Shown: positions 38,085 through 48,300, counted from the first letter of the stretch. The stretch is DNA of 64,000 nt from an uncultured Paracoccaceae bacterium (GCA_905182355.1 CAJJBH010000022.1:81026-145025); one strand, 5' to 3'. Numbers and translations: made by a program. The notes: generated from the letters alone by a model not told the origin.

Positions 38085-39431
38085 ATGAGTGTTGCCCTAA
38101 TAATTCTAGGTGCCGGAAAAGGCACACGGATGAATTCTGAACTGCCAAAAGTCGTTCACCCAATCGCAGGCGCACCAATGCTGGTGCATGCCATGCGTGC
38201 TGGCGCAACACTCGACCCCGCCCACACTGTTATTGTTGCAGGTCACGGGGCAGACACCGTGACCAAAGTTACCCACGCCTATGACGATGAAGCAAAGATC
38301 GTTTTGCAGAACGAGCAGTTGGGAACAGGACATGCTGTCTTGCAGGCCGCTGACGCGTTAGCAGGGTTCGAGGGCAAAGTGATTGTCATGTACGGTGATA
38401 CACCGTTTGTGAAACCCGAAACACTTGAAGCCATGATTGCGGCCAAAGCCGATGTGGTTGTGTTGGGATTTGAACCTGCAGATGCTGGCCGTTATGGTCG
38501 CCTTGTCACGAACGGTGCGTCCCTTGAACGGATCGTTGAATTCAAAGACGCAACAGATACAGAACGCGCCATAACGCTTTGTAACAGTGGTGTTATATGC
38601 TGTGCCGCGCCTTTGCTATTTGAGCTTCTCAATAAAGTTACTAACGACAACGCATCAGGGGAATACTACCTGACTGACGTTATCGGCCTTGCCCGCACAG
38701 CGGGACATACGGCGACCGTTGTGACCTGCTCAGAAGCCGAAACCTTAGGTATCAATTCACGCGCAGAACTTGCCGCCGCCGATGCGTTGTTTCAAGCCGC
38801 AGCACGTCTTGCCCTATTGGACGACGGCGTAACATTAGTTGCTCCAGACACGGTCTATCTATCGTTGGACACTCTTATTGGACGCGACACCATCATCGAA
38901 CCAAACGTGGTCTTTGGTCCAGACGTCACTGTGGAATCCGGCGCAACGATCCGCGCATTTTCACACCTTGAAGGATGCCATGTTTCACGTGGCAGCATTG
39001 TTGGCCCCTATGCGCGTCTGCGCCCCGGTGCTGAACTGTCCGAAAACGTACGTGTCGGCAACTTCGTCGAAATCAAAAATGCTACGATTGCCGAAGGGGC
39101 CAAGGTAAACCACCTGTCCTACATCGGCGATGCCTCGATCGGGGAACGCAGCAATATCGGTGCGGGTACAATTACCTGCAACTATGACGGTGTAATGAAA
39201 CACCACACAGAGATTGGTGCGGACGTATTCATCGGTTCCAACACCATGCTCGTCGCTCCTGTCACAATAGGCAATCGGGCGATGACTGGCAGTGGATCAG
39301 TGATCACTTCGGACGTCGGACCAGAGGCCTTGGCCTTATCGCGTGCACCACAAATTGAAAAGCCGGGCATGGCGCAGAAATTGTTCGATATGTTACAGGC
39401 TAAGAAGGCCGGAATGAGCAGGAGCAGCTGA
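38085..39431 (+). CDS. glmU: Bifunctional GlcNAc-1-P uridyltransferase / GlcN-1-P acetyltransferase
   Basis: GlmU (448 residues) makes UDP-GlcNAc for peptidoglycan and LPS. The N-terminal pyrophosphorylase has LILGAGKGTRMNSELPKVVHP and VMYGDTPFVKPE. The C-terminal left-handed beta-helix has RLRPGAELSENVRVGNFVEI and GAGTITCNYDG, with the acetyltransferase active site. ATG 38085 is preceded by AAAGAG. It is followed by glmS one base later. Confidence 0.95.
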   Translation: MSVALIILGAGKGTRMNSELPKVVHPIAGAPMLVHAMRAGATLDPAHTVIVAGHGADTVTKVTHAYDDEAKIVLQNEQLGTGHAVLQAADALAGFEGKVIVMYGDTPFVKPETLEAMIAAKADVVVLGFEPADAGRYGRLVTNGASLERIVEFKDATDTERAITLCNSGVICCAAPLLFELLNKVTNDNASGEYYLTDVIGLARTAGHTATVVTCSEAETLGINSRAELAAADALFQAAARLALLDDGVTLVAPDTVYLSLDTLIGRDTIIEPNVVFGPDVTVESGATIRAFSHLEGCHVSRGSIVGPYARLRPGAELSENVRVGNFVEIKNATIAEGAKVNHLSYIGDASIGERSNIGAGTITCNYDGVMKHHTEIGADVFIGSNTMLVAPVTIGNRAMTGSGSVITSDVGPEALALSRAPQIEKPGMAQKLFDMLQAKKAGMSRSS

Positions 39432-39432
39432 A

Positions 39433-41253
39433 ATGTGTGGTATTGTAGGTATACTTGGAAGCCATGAGGTCGCGCCAACCCTTGTAGAAGCCCTAAAACG
39501 GCTTGAATATCGCGGGTATGACAGTGCAGGCATCGCCACGATCAACGATGGCAAACTTGACCGTCGCCGGGCGATAGGAAAACTGGTTAATCTAAACGAC
39601 CGATTGGTGCATGAACCGCTTGCAGGTAAATCAGGCATTGGCCACACACGGTGGGCCACACACGGTGCACCAAACGAGAACAACGCGCACCCGCACATGT
39701 CGGGCAACGTTGCCGTTGTGCACAATGGCATTATCGAAAACTTCCGCGAATTGCGGGCCGAATTGAAGACGCTTGGTATCAACTTCAACACCGATACGGA
39801 CACCGAAACTGTCGCACTGCTGACACAGCACTTCGTCGAAAACGGTGCCACCCCAGTTGAGGCAGTGAACAAAACGCTTGATAAACTTGAAGGTGCCTTT
39901 GCTTTGGCATTCATCTTTCACGGTGAACAGGATCTGATGATTGCTGCCCGCAAAGGCTCCCCATTGGCAATTGGACATGGCGACGGCGAAATGTACGTGG
40001 GCTCTGATGCCATCGCGTTGTCGCCATTGACCAACCAAATTACGTACCTTGAAGAAGGGGACCGCGCGGTTCTAACCCGCAACAGCTTGGAAATCCGCGA
40101 CCAGAACGGCGAACTTGCAAATCGTGCAATCAAAACTATTCAAGTCGACAGCGCACGTGTGGACAAGGCCGGCTACAAGCATTACATGGCCAAAGAAATC
40201 GCTGAACAGCCGACTGTTCTGGCCAATGCGATCAATCATTACCTCAGCGCCAATGGCGATATCGCCCTGCCTGATCCAGGTCTTGATTTTACCAAAGTTG
40301 ACCGCCTTACGATGGTTGCGTGTGGCACCGCCTACTACGCGTGCCTAACGGCGAAATACTGGTTCGAACAGATTGCCCGCATCCCTGTTGAAGTCGATGT
40401 AGCGTCGGAATTCCGCTACCGCGAACCACCAATCCCTGCCCGTACAGTTGCGTTGTTTGTCAGCCAATCAGGTGAGACAGCAGATACCCTAGCTGCCCTG
40501 CGGTATTGCGAAGGCAAAGCAGACAAGATTGTCTCAGTGGTCAATGTGCCAGAAAGTTCGATTGCACGCGAAAGCGATCTGGCTCTCCCCATTTTTGCGG
40601 GTATTGAAGTTGGTGTTGCATCGACAAAAGCGTTTACCTGTCAGCTCACTGTCCTGCTGATGCTTGCCCTTAAAGCTGCGTCAGAACGCGGCGAAATTAC
40701 AAACAGTCAATTGGAAGATCACCTTTCAGCCGTGCGCAATCTACCCGCATTAATCAATGCGGCACTTGAGCAGAACGCTTCAATACAAAGCGCTGCACGC
40801 AAAATATCAGAAGCACGTGATGTCTTATTCCTGGGCCGTGGACTTATGTTCCCGATAGGGCATGAGGCTGCATTAAAACTGAAAGAAATCAGCTACATAC
40901 ATGCCGAAGCCTATGCATCAGGTGAATTAAAGCATGGGCCGATTGCGTTGATCGACAAGCACGTTCCTGTTATTGTATTGGCACCTAGCGACACCTTGTT
41001 CGATAAAACCGTGTCCAACATGCACGAGGTTATGGCGCGCAAAGGCAAGGTCGTTTTGATCTCTGATCATCAAGGCTTAGAAGAAGCTTCTGACGGGGTT
41101 TGGGCGACCATCGAAATGCCAACAGTGCCGGACATCGTTACACCAATAGTCTATGCGATCCCTGCCCAGTTGCTAGCCTACCACACGGCTGTCGCCAAAG
41201 GCACCGACGTGGATCAGCCGCGCAACCTCGCCAAGTCTGTAACGGTAGAATAA
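39433..41253 (+). CDS. glmS: Glutamine--fructose-6-phosphate aminotransferase
   Basis: GlmS (606 residues) forms glucosamine-6-phosphate from fructose-6-P and glutamine. The N-terminal nucleophile Cys2 follows the initiator Met (MCGIVGILG). The glutaminase domain has HTRWATHGAPNENNAHPH. Two SIS domains follow (SQSGETADTLAALRYCE; the C-terminal DQPRNLAKSVTVE). Its stop overlaps the next start (TAATG). Confidence 0.96.
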   Translation: MCGIVGILGSHEVAPTLVEALKRLEYRGYDSAGIATINDGKLDRRRAIGKLVNLNDRLVHEPLAGKSGIGHTRWATHGAPNENNAHPHMSGNVAVVHNGIIENFRELRAELKTLGINFNTDTDTETVALLTQHFVENGATPVEAVNKTLDKLEGAFALAFIFHGEQDLMIAARKGSPLAIGHGDGEMYVGSDAIALSPLTNQITYLEEGDRAVLTRNSLEIRDQNGELANRAIKTIQVDSARVDKAGYKHYMAKEIAEQPTVLANAINHYLSANGDIALPDPGLDFTKVDRLTMVACGTAYYACLTAKYWFEQIARIPVEVDVASEFRYREPPIPARTVALFVSQSGETADTLAALRYCEGKADKIVSVVNVPESSIARESDLALPIFAGIEVGVASTKAFTCQLTVLLMLALKAASERGEITNSQLEDHLSAVRNLPALINAALEQNASIQSAARKISEARDVLFLGRGLMFPIGHEAALKLKEISYIHAEAYASGELKHGPIALIDKHVPVIVLAPSDTLFDKTVSNMHEVMARKGKVVLISDHQGLEEASDGVWATIEMPTVPDIVTPIVYAIPAQLLAYHTAVAKGTDVDQPRNLAKSVTVE

Positions 41254-41804
41254 TGGGCAAGCAGTTCGACGAAATCAGCGAAGACCACCGCGCCTTCATC
41301 GCACTGCAGCACATGTTTTTCAGCGGTTCTGCGGCACCAGATGGCAAGGTTAACATCTCTCCCAAAGGGATGGATTCTTTGCGCATCATGGGGCCTAACC
41401 GGATAGTCTGGCGCAACCTAACAGGCAGCGGGAATGAAACCGCGGCTCACATCGCGCTTCATTCACGTATGACCTTGATGTGGTGCGGATTTGAAAAACG
41501 GCCCATGATCATGCGGGCCTATGGCACCGCCAAATGCATCCATCCGCGCGATGATGACTTTGACGAATTGAACGCCATGTTCCCACCCTTGATTGGTGCC
41601 CGCCAAATATACGATATGCATGTCGATATGATGCAGACCAGTTGCGGCTTTGCCGTGCCGTTCTTTGATCATGTTGGCCCGCGCGACGTCTTGAAAGACT
41701 GGACAACGAACAAAGGCCCCGACGGGATCGCCGAATACTGGCGCGACCGCAACCAAACCACGCTGGATGGATTTCCAACACATATACTGGATACTACGAC
41801 ATGA
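41253..41804 (+). CDS. Pyridoxamine 5'-phosphate oxidase-fold protein
   Basis: This 183-residue protein has the FMN-binding split-barrel pattern: ALQHMFFSGSAAPDGKVNISPKG, NRIVWRNLTGSGNETAAHI and MTLMWCGFEKRPMIMRAYGTA. It probably binds a flavin (or F420-like) cofactor; the substrate is unknown. The start overlaps the glmS stop and the end overlaps the next gene by four bases. Confidence 0.85.
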   Translation: MGKQFDEISEDHRAFIALQHMFFSGSAAPDGKVNISPKGMDSLRIMGPNRIVWRNLTGSGNETAAHIALHSRMTLMWCGFEKRPMIMRAYGTAKCIHPRDDDFDELNAMFPPLIGARQIYDMHVDMMQTSCGFAVPFFDHVGPRDVLKDWTTNKGPDGIAEYWRDRNQTTLDGFPTHILDTTT

Positions 41805-42478
41805 TCCTCGAGGACGCGCTCGCTCAATTGAACGAACACCAAGACCCTGAAAAAGCAGCGCAATCTGCCACGTACCACAAGGCACCACGCCCTTATTTGG
41901 GCGTCGCCAATCCGATCATTAATGATCTGACCAAAGAATGGCGCACAAAGATGGATGTGGAGCAGCGCGTCGATCTTGCCGATGCGCTTTGGGAAACAGA
42001 TATCTATGAAGCGCGTATTGCTGCCGCAAAGTTGCTAACGCAGGCACGGATCAAAGACGACGATGACGTTTGGGGTTTGATCGCATCATGGGTCGATGAT
42101 TTTGACAGCTGGGCCATTGCGGATCACGCTTGTATGGCGGGGCAAAAGCGCTTGGTGGTTGATCCAGCGCGTATTGATCACGTCGAAGAGTGGGTAAAGT
42201 CGGAACACATGTGGACGCGACGCGCGGCCCTTGTGATCACCTTGCCGTGGACCAAAATGAACAATCCAAAGCCGCTGGATCTAGAAATCAGAGAACGTGT
42301 GCTGGGATGGGCCGCTTTGATGGTGCCAGACCGCGCATGGTTCATTCAAAAAGCCATCGCATGGTGGCTGCGCGAATTGTCAAAGCACGACTCGGACGCA
42401 GTGCGTGCCTTTTTGGACGAACACGGCGCGGCAATGAAGCCGTTTGCTGCCAAAGAAGCAGCCAAACTCCTGAAATAA
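41801..42478 (+). CDS. DNA alkylation repair protein, AlkD-like
   Basis: This 225-residue all-helical HEAT-like protein resembles the AlkD family of alkylpurine DNA glycosylases. YHKAPRPYLGVANPIINDLTKEWR, ALWETDIYEARIAAAKLL and the SWVDDFDSWAIADH segment are typical. It is cytosolic. It is translationally coupled to the PNPOx-fold gene (ATGA). The AlkD assignment is by family; activity on alkylated bases is not shown. Confidence 0.82.
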   Translation: MILEDALAQLNEHQDPEKAAQSATYHKAPRPYLGVANPIINDLTKEWRTKMDVEQRVDLADALWETDIYEARIAAAKLLTQARIKDDDDVWGLIASWVDDFDSWAIADHACMAGQKRLVVDPARIDHVEEWVKSEHMWTRRAALVITLPWTKMNNPKPLDLEIRERVLGWAALMVPDRAWFIQKAIAWWLRELSKHDSDAVRAFLDEHGAAMKPFAAKEAAKLLK

Positions 42479-42500
42479 CAGGGGTTTGGCCGCTTACGGT

Positions 42501-43034
42501 TTATTCGTGCATGCCGCGTATAGGATAGTTATTCTCTGGATTTCGCACAAAGTCAGCACCACCCAAAATCACATTTAAATCCGGACGCGCAAAGGGCGCG
42601 TTCGAGATGTCGATGATCTGGATATTGCCCTGTTCGTTTATCATAAACAGGCCCGGCTCTGGGAAGGGACGATCTGACTCCTTGTCAGAACGAGGATCAG
42701 AAATATACAGGCCCAAGGATTGCATCTGCTCGATGCTCATATCGTACCCTACTGCGAAATCAACATTGATATCAGCCAGTTGGAGTGTTGCGCGTTCTTG
42801 CGTGTCAGCGGAAACCGCAATCACATCGACACCCAGTTCGTTAAACTTCGGCAGCAATTCGTTCAGCGTATCCAGATAACGGGTGCAGATCGGGCAATGC
42901 TTGCCACGATACACAATCACCAACTGCCAATCGTTGTCACCCGATGGCGTACCAACGGTCAGAACACCGCCACCAAATTTTGGGACTTCGAATTTCGGAA
43001 ACAATGCACCTGCATCTAGTTTAATCGCGCTCAT
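42501..43034 (-). CDS. Peroxiredoxin-like (AhpC/TSA) protein
   Basis: This 177-residue thioredoxin-fold protein has VIVYRGKHCPICTRYLDTLNE, a CxxC pair at about residues 48-51. AVSADTQERATLQLADI and PEPGLFMINEQGNIQIIDISN follow. The CPIC pair in place of the PxxxTxxC peroxiredoxin site suggests an AhpC/TSA thiol reductase-like protein. AGGAG six bases before ATG 43034 fixes the start. It converges on the AlkD-like gene. Confidence 0.84.
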   Translation of the reverse strand: MSAIKLDAGALFPKFEVPKFGGGVLTVGTPSGDNDWQLVIVYRGKHCPICTRYLDTLNELLPKFNELGVDVIAVSADTQERATLQLADINVDFAVGYDMSIEQMQSLGLYISDPRSDKESDRPFPEPGLFMINEQGNIQIIDISNAPFARPDLNVILGGADFVRNPENNYPIRGMHE

Positions 43035-43154
43035 AATTTGCTCCTGAAGTTTTGTGGCTGTTGCGGACACAATCCCAGACAGGCGCATCCGTCAATGCAA
43101 AGCCGTCTGTGCGCATACACACATCACAAAATCTGGACCATAAGTAACAAGAGG

Positions 43155-43613
43155 TTAAAGCGAAACTTTCACCTCAACCAAATCGGTCAACGATGCACCC
43201 AAGACCTGAAACGCCTGCAAGGACATACGGCTGCCAGCGGTTGCCGGACCATCGATCGTAATAAGCAAAACATTTGCAGTCTTGCCCTTGTAAGTAACAC
43301 GTCCCTTTTGTTGGACCTTCACCAATGGGGTTTTCAACCAAAGACCCGTTTCTGTAGGACTTCCCAGCGACGCCACGGTGATGCCAAGCGGCCCACTAGT
43401 TTTAGCAGGCGTTGCTACGGCAACAAATGCACCATCTGTTTTGATTGGACGCGCAATTGGGCGCTGTTCTGTCCCACCAGCTGCTATGGAAATTTCCAGC
43501 GTTGGCGTCACCACCTCTGCTTCATTACCACCTAGGGTCAACGCCCCTAGGTTTAGATTAGCACAGCCAGCCAAGGTGGCCCCGATAACGGTCATCACAA
43601 CAATATGTTTCAT
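43155..43613 (-). CDS. Putative lipoprotein
   Basis: A 152-residue protein with a lipobox (HIVVMTVIGATLAGC, Cys17). The mature part is beta-rich and without cysteine (TGLWLKTPLVKVQQKGRVTY, NVLLITIDGPATAGSRMSLQ). It is divergent from moaA across an 84-bp gap. I recognise no function. Confidence 0.75.
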   Translation of the reverse strand: MKHIVVMTVIGATLAGCANLNLGALTLGGNEAEVVTPTLEISIAAGGTEQRPIARPIKTDGAFVAVATPAKTSGPLGITVASLGSPTETGLWLKTPLVKVQQKGRVTYKGKTANVLLITIDGPATAGSRMSLQAFQVLGASLTDLVEVKVSL

Positions 43614-43697
43614 GCCCCAATCTTACCCCGCCCAAGTCGCCCCTTCAATCGACCTTTGCCCCTTGCCCCGAGCTAAGCGCATCTTTACCTATAAGGC

Positions 43698-44705
43698 ATG
43701 AATGTACCTTTAATTGATCCCTTCGCACGCGCCATCAACTACCTGCGCGTATCTGTCACCGATCGCTGCGATTTTCGCTGCGTCTACTGCATGTCTGAAA
43801 ACATGACGTTCCTACCCAAAAAGGAACTGCTCACGTTGGAAGAACTGGACCGCATGTGTTCCACTTTCATCGGCTTAGGCGTCGAAAAGCTGCGGATCAC
43901 GGGCGGCGAACCCCTTGTGCGCAAAGGAATCATGACCTTTTTTGACGGCATGACACGCCATCTTGAAGCGGGAACGCTGAAGGAACTGACCCTAACCACA
44001 AACGGCAGTCAGCTAGAAAAATACGCAGATGATTTGTTCGCCGCGGGTGTACGGCGGGTGAATATCTCACTCGACACACTGGACGAAGCGAAATTCGCTG
44101 ACATCACACGTTGGGGCCGCCTGCCCCAAGTGTTGCGCGGTGTTGATGCTGCGTTGAAAGCTGGGCTAAAGGTCAAGATCAACGCGGTTGCCCTTAAAGG
44201 CTTTAACGAACCTGAACTGCCAGAAATCACGCAGTGGTGCGCCGAAATGGGTCTTGATCTGACATGGATCGAAGTCATGCCAATGGGCGACATCGGAAAC
44301 GAGGATCGTTTAAGCCAGTATTGGTCCCTCAAAGAGGTACAGGCCAAATACGCTGAACATTACACCGTAACCGAATTGGCGGAACGCACAGGTGGCCCTG
44401 CCCGCTATGTGCGCCTTGAGGAAACCGGTCAAAAGATCGGGTTCATCACACCGCTCAGCCACAATTTTTGCGAAAGCTGCAACCGTGTACGCATTACGTG
44501 TACTGGCGAAATCTACCTATGCTTAGGTCAAGAAGATATGGCCGATTTGCGCGCACCGCTTCGGGCACATCCAGACGATGATCGCCCACTAGAGGACGCC
44601 ATTCGCGCTGCTATTGCAATGAAACCTAAAGGCCACGATTTTGACTATTCCCGTCAAAAACTGGACGGGCAAATGCCCCGCCACATGAGCCACACAGGCG
44701 GCTAA
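43698..44705 (+). CDS. moaA: GTP 3',8-cyclase MoaA
   Basis: MoaA (335 residues) is a radical SAM enzyme that starts molybdopterin synthesis. The SAM-cluster motif is [20 protein letters not shown] is the GGE SAM-binding motif. The C-terminal second [4Fe-4S] cluster is [18 protein letters not shown]. The chain ends in the required Gly-Gly. Its stop overlaps waaA (TAATG), but the two pathways are unrelated. Confidence 0.95.
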   Translation: MNVPLIDPFARAINYLRVSVTDRCDFRCVYCMSENMTFLPKKELLTLEELDRMCSTFIGLGVEKLRITGGEPLVRKGIMTFFDGMTRHLEAGTLKELTLTTNGSQLEKYADDLFAAGVRRVNISLDTLDEAKFADITRWGRLPQVLRGVDAALKAGLKVKINAVALKGFNEPELPEITQWCAEMGLDLTWIEVMPMGDIGNEDRLSQYWSLKEVQAKYAEHYTVTELAERTGGPARYVRLEETGQKIGFITPLSHNFCESCNRVRITCTGEIYLCLGQEDMADLRAPLRAHPDDDRPLEDAIRAAIAMKPKGHDFDYSRQKLDGQMPRHMSHTGG

Positions 44706-46012
44706 TGCCCTCAATGCAAAAACCCACAGGGCTTTACCGCGCTTATGCTTTGCTCAGTGCGGTGATATTGCCGTTTGTGGCCCGCGCACGTGTGAACAAA
44801 CTGCGCAGCGCCGATGTGCCAGTTCACCGCGCCCACGAAATATTGGGCCACGCGACCGAGCGCCGCCCTGCTGGCACGCTTATCTGGTTTCACGCAGCCT
44901 CTGTCGGCGAAAGCCTATCGGTTCTATCACTGATCGCAGCAATGGGACGCGCACGTCCCGACGCGCGGTTCTTGATCACTTCTGGTACACCCACTTCAGC
45001 CAAGTTGATTGCGGCACGAATGCCACCGCGTTGCCAACACCAATTTGCGCCTTTGGATGCAAATGGTCCCGTGCGACGGTTCTTGAAAGTCTGGCGACCA
45101 GATGCGGTTGTTTTGGTCGAAAGCGAGTTGTGGCCAAACACCTTGGTATGTTGTCGCAAAGCAGGGTTGCCTGTAGCTTTGATCAACGCCCGTCTCTCAG
45201 AAAAATCACTAAAAGGCTGGGCGAAAAGGCCCAAAACTGCGCGTTTCTTATTGCACGATTTCGTTTTGGTGCTGACCCAAACCACCGCAATGGCGCAGTC
45301 CCTTCTCGGGTTAGGCACACCCGCGGATCGCACGATGAAAGGCATCGACCTAAAGTCGCTTTCCGCGCCTTTGCCAGTGCATGCCAAATCATTGGAAATG
45401 ATTACAACCGCTTTGAACAATCGCCCTGTCTGGGCCGCGTGTTCAACCCACGCGGACGAAGAAATCGACGTTCTAAAAGCCCATACCGAACTTTTGAAAA
45501 CCTACCCGGATCTGTGCCTTATCCTTGCCCCCCGCCACCCTGAACGCAGCAACGAAGTTGCGGCGCTGATCCAAGCACAAAACCTAAGCCACACACGGCG
45601 CAGCGCTGATGGACTGCCCACCGGTCAGGTTTATTTGGCCGACACATTGGGCGAATTGGGGATTTGGTACGCAACTGCACCCTTTGTTTTTCTGGGTGGT
45701 TCCTTGCTGCCCATCGGCGGGCATAACCCATACGAACCTGCACATGCAGGTGCAGCAGTGTTATCAGGCATCCATGTCACAAACTTTGCCGAAACCTTCG
45801 GTGCATTGGAAGCTGCTGGTAGCGCACGACTGGTCGCAGATGCTGACGATTTGGCGCTGCGCGCCGACGCATGGCTACGTCATCCTGACACGCTTGACCA
45901 AGCCCGCAAATCCTCTGCCAAGTTTGCCAAAGCACAGTCCGGCACGTTGGACGAAGTTGCCAATCAGGTGATTGACGCCTTGGGGATCGATGCCTTGGGG
46001 ATCGACGCATGA
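44705..46012 (+). CDS. waaA: 3-deoxy-D-manno-octulosonic acid (Kdo) transferase
   Basis: WaaA (435 residues) adds Kdo to lipid A precursor at the inner membrane. An N-terminal hydrophobic anchor (YALLSAVILPFVARARV) precedes LIWFHAASVGESLSVLSLI, with the conserved active-site Glu. VLVESELWPNTL and FVFLGGSLLPIGGHNPYEPA are GT30 signatures. The extreme C-terminus is a duplicated DALGI repeat. It overlaps the next glycosyltransferase by four bases. Confidence 0.93.
   Translation: MPSMQKPTGLYRAYALLSAVILPFVARARVNKLRSADVPVHRAHEILGHATERRPAGTLIWFHAASVGESLSVLSLIAAMGRARPDARFLITSGTPTSAKLIAARMPPRCQHQFAPLDANGPVRRFLKVWRPDAVVLVESELWPNTLVCCRKAGLPVALINARLSEKSLKGWAKRPKTARFLLHDFVLVLTQTTAMAQSLLGLGTPADRTMKGIDLKSLSAPLPVHAKSLEMITTALNNRPVWAACSTHADEEIDVLKAHTELLKTYPDLCLILAPRHPERSNEVAALIQAQNLSHTRRSADGLPTGQVYLADTLGELGIWYATAPFVFLGGSLLPIGGHNPYEPAHAGAAVLSGIHVTNFAETFGALEAAGSARLVADADDLALRADAWLRHPDTLDQARKSSAKFAKAQSGTLDEVANQVIDALGIDALGIDA
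45974..46003 (+). repeat. Two 15-bp tandem units at the 3' end of waaA
   Basis: The units at 45974-45988 and 45989-46003 differ by one base and encode DALGI twice. It is an in-frame duplication by slippage, one step before the coupled start at 46009. Confidence 0.9.
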
Positions 46013-47034
46013 TACCAAGATTGTTTGTCACCAATTTCAACCGCAACTTCACAGGTGTCTCGGCCACAGCCGCAAATGTGGTGCGGGTTCAAGCCAAGCG
46101 GCATGACCTGTCACTGGTCGGGCAGCCCTTGCCCAATTGCCCAGCGCCAATCGAACCAGCACAGGCCAGATACGGTTCGCGCGGGGTGACACCATTTGCA
46201 ATCTGGCACGTACGCCGCAACACCGAAATGCGGGCTGCCATTTTTGCACGTGACGTCTTGCGCCTGCCGATCAAGATCGTCTTCACCTCAGCCGCACAAC
46301 GTCGCCATTCTGCAGTTCCGCGTTGGTTGATCAGCCGTATGGACGCGGTGATCGCCACCACTGACGCGGCGGCAACCCATGTGCCAAACGTACGTGCCGT
46401 TGTGCCACACGGCGTTGATACAGATATGTTCACCCCCGCCAAAAAACGTTGGGTTGCGTGGGGCAAAACCGGGTTTGGCGGCCAAAAAGGCATTGCCACC
46501 ATTGGCCGTATCCGCCCCGAAAAAGGCACCGATGTCTTTGTTGATGCCATGCTGCGCCTTTTGCCGCAGCAGCCAGATTCAACGGCATTGATCATCGGTA
46601 AAGCCACCCGCGAACATCAATCGTTTCTTGACGGGTTAAAGGTCAAAGTTGCCAGAACAGGACTAAACGAACGTATCCTATTCATCGGTGAAGTGCCCGC
46701 TGCTGAATTGCCCGCATTAATGCAAAGCCTATCCCTGATCATGCAAATGCCGCGATACGAAGGGTTTGGTATGGTCCCACTTGAAGGCATGGCAAGCGGC
46801 GTTCCATTTGTCGCCACAGATGCAGGGTCATACCGCGCATTCAGCGACGAAGGTCGTACAGGCACGATTGTTCAAGACGCGACAGACGCCAGCGATGCGG
46901 CTGCGAAAATTCTACACTCCAACCACGAAGCGATGGCGGCGCACGCGCGTATCATCGCACAAACCTGTTTCAGTTCCGAGCAAGAGGCAGACGGAATCGA
47001 CGCGGTCTATCAAATGTTGCTAACCGAAACGTAA
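46009..47034 (+). CDS. Glycosyltransferase family 4, LPS core type
   Basis: This 341-residue GT-B enzyme resembles LpcC-type LPS core mannosyltransferases. VTNFNRNFTGVSATAANVVR forms the acceptor N domain. GIATIGRIRPEKGTDVFVDA and MPRYEGFGMVPLEGMASGVP (the EX7E motif region) form the nucleotide-sugar site. Coupling to waaA supports addition of the next core sugar to Kdo. The sugar is not determinable. Confidence 0.88.
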   Translation: MIPRLFVTNFNRNFTGVSATAANVVRVQAKRHDLSLVGQPLPNCPAPIEPAQARYGSRGVTPFAIWHVRRNTEMRAAIFARDVLRLPIKIVFTSAAQRRHSAVPRWLISRMDAVIATTDAAATHVPNVRAVVPHGVDTDMFTPAKKRWVAWGKTGFGGQKGIATIGRIRPEKGTDVFVDAMLRLLPQQPDSTALIIGKATREHQSFLDGLKVKVARTGLNERILFIGEVPAAELPALMQSLSLIMQMPRYEGFGMVPLEGMASGVPFVATDAGSYRAFSDEGRTGTIVQDATDASDAAAKILHSNHEAMAAHARIIAQTCFSSEQEADGIDAVYQMLLTET

Positions 47035-47036
47035 AA

Positions 47037-47065
47037 CGGCCATGAAGGGGTTTCCTTCATGGCCG
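47037..47065 (-). terminator. Intrinsic terminator for the M20 amidohydrolase operon
   Basis: A perfect 12-bp stem, CGGCCATGAAGG (47037-47048)/CCTTCATGGCCG (47054-47065), has a five-base loop. On the minus strand it is followed by TTTT, so it terminates the minus-strand unit. It lacks a U-tract for the plus-strand gene but may still slow it. Confidence 0.75.
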
Positions 47066-47086
47066 CACATGACAATTTCAACGCAG

Positions 47087-48253
47087 TTACGCGCCCATTG
47101 GCATCCCTTGTTCGATCAACCCTGACCACCAGCTACACCCAGCAGGAATAACGCTGTCATCAAAGTTATACATCGGGTGATGCACCATCGCGGTGTCGCC
47201 ATTGCCCACCAGAATGTATGCACCGGGGCGTTCTTCCAACATATAGGCAAAGTCTTCCCCGCCCATGACCAAATCAGCCTCATCACAAGACCCCGAAACG
47301 CTAGACGCAACTTTAGCCGCAAATTCGGTCTGTGCCTCGTGGTTCGCCATCACTGGATAGCCACGGATATACGTCACATCAGTAGTGCCACCAAATGTCG
47401 CTGCGTTGCCTTCGCATATCGCCATGATGCGTTTTTCCGCAAGCGCGCGCATTTCAGTCGACATTGTACGCACGGTGCCTTTGATCTGCACACTCTGTGG
47501 GATCACGTTAAACGCTTTGGATGATGTTTCAAACGACGTAACTGACACCACGATCTGATCAATCGGGTCAGCGTTGCGGCTGGCAATCGTTTGCAAAGCC
47601 AAAACCAAGTGGCTAGCCATTACGGTTGTATCTATTGTTTCGTGCGGTTTGGCAGCATGTCCGCCAAGCCCCTCAAGGGTGATATCAAACTGATCGGTTG
47701 CCGCGAAAAACGGACCGGGTCGAATGGCAAAGCTACCCAAAGGCATTCCCGGCCAATTGTGCATGCCATACACTTCTTGGATGTTCCAACGCGCCATCAT
47801 GCCGTCGTCACACATTTCTTTGCCACCACCGCCGCCTTCTTCTGCTGGCTGAAAAATCACCACGGTTGTGCCGTCAAAATTGCGGGTTTCAGCCAGATAT
47901 TTAGCCGCGCCCAGCAACATCGCCGTATGTCCGTCATGGCCACAAGCGTGCATCGCATTGTCGGTTTTGGATGCGTACTCAAGCCCCGTTTGCTCGTGAA
48001 TGGGCAACGCGTCCATGTCAGCGCGCAGACCAATTACCTTGCCAGATTTTGTTTCATTTCCTTTGATCACACCAACCACACCCGTGCGGCCAATGCCCTC
48101 CACCACTTCATCACAGCCAAATTCGCGCAGTTTTTCAGCGACCAAGGCGCTCGTGCGGTGCGTTTCAAACAGGATTTCAGGGTTTTGGTGAATGTCACGG
48201 CGCCATGCTTTGATCTCGTCGTGCAGTTCGGCAAATCGGTTTTTTACGGGCAT
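47087..48253 (-). CDS. M20D amidohydrolase (hippurate hydrolase-like), copy 1
   Basis: This 388-residue zinc-type amidohydrolase cleaves N-acyl amino acids. Metal ligands are in MHACGHDGHTAMLLGAAKYL, the catalytic Glu pair is in IFQPAEEGGGGGKEM, and MHNWPGMPLG and the C-terminal MGGEDFAYML complete the site. It aligns end to end with the next gene. A motif identical to one in the transporter promoter lies 29-39 bases upstream. The true acyl substrate is unknown. Confidence 0.9.
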   Translation of the reverse strand: MPVKNRFAELHDEIKAWRRDIHQNPEILFETHRTSALVAEKLREFGCDEVVEGIGRTGVVGVIKGNETKSGKVIGLRADMDALPIHEQTGLEYASKTDNAMHACGHDGHTAMLLGAAKYLAETRNFDGTTVVIFQPAEEGGGGGKEMCDDGMMARWNIQEVYGMHNWPGMPLGSFAIRPGPFFAATDQFDITLEGLGGHAAKPHETIDTTVMASHLVLALQTIASRNADPIDQIVVSVTSFETSSKAFNVIPQSVQIKGTVRTMSTEMRALAEKRIMAICEGNAATFGGTTDVTYIRGYPVMANHEAQTEFAAKVASSVSGSCDEADLVMGGEDFAYMLEERPGAYILVGNGDTAMVHHPMYNFDDSVIPAGCSWWSGLIEQGMPMGA

Positions 48254-48281
48254 TGGTGATGTTCCTAGACTTTGTATTCTG

Positions 48282-48292
48282 AAGTTTAAGCT
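48282..48292. promoter_or_regulatory. Motif shared with the divergent transporter promoter
   Basis: AAGTTTAAGCT occurs here, 29-39 bases before amidohydrolase copy 1, and identically at 53941-53951. Extended by one T it is a 10-of-12 palindrome. It lies in the 47-bp gap between the two tandem amidohydrolase genes. Confidence 0.45.
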
Positions 48293-48300
48293 TATGTAAT

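Noticed and set aside
42479..42500. Terminator between the AlkD-like gene and the peroxiredoxin-like gene
   Set aside because: The 22-bp convergent gap has no stem with a T run.
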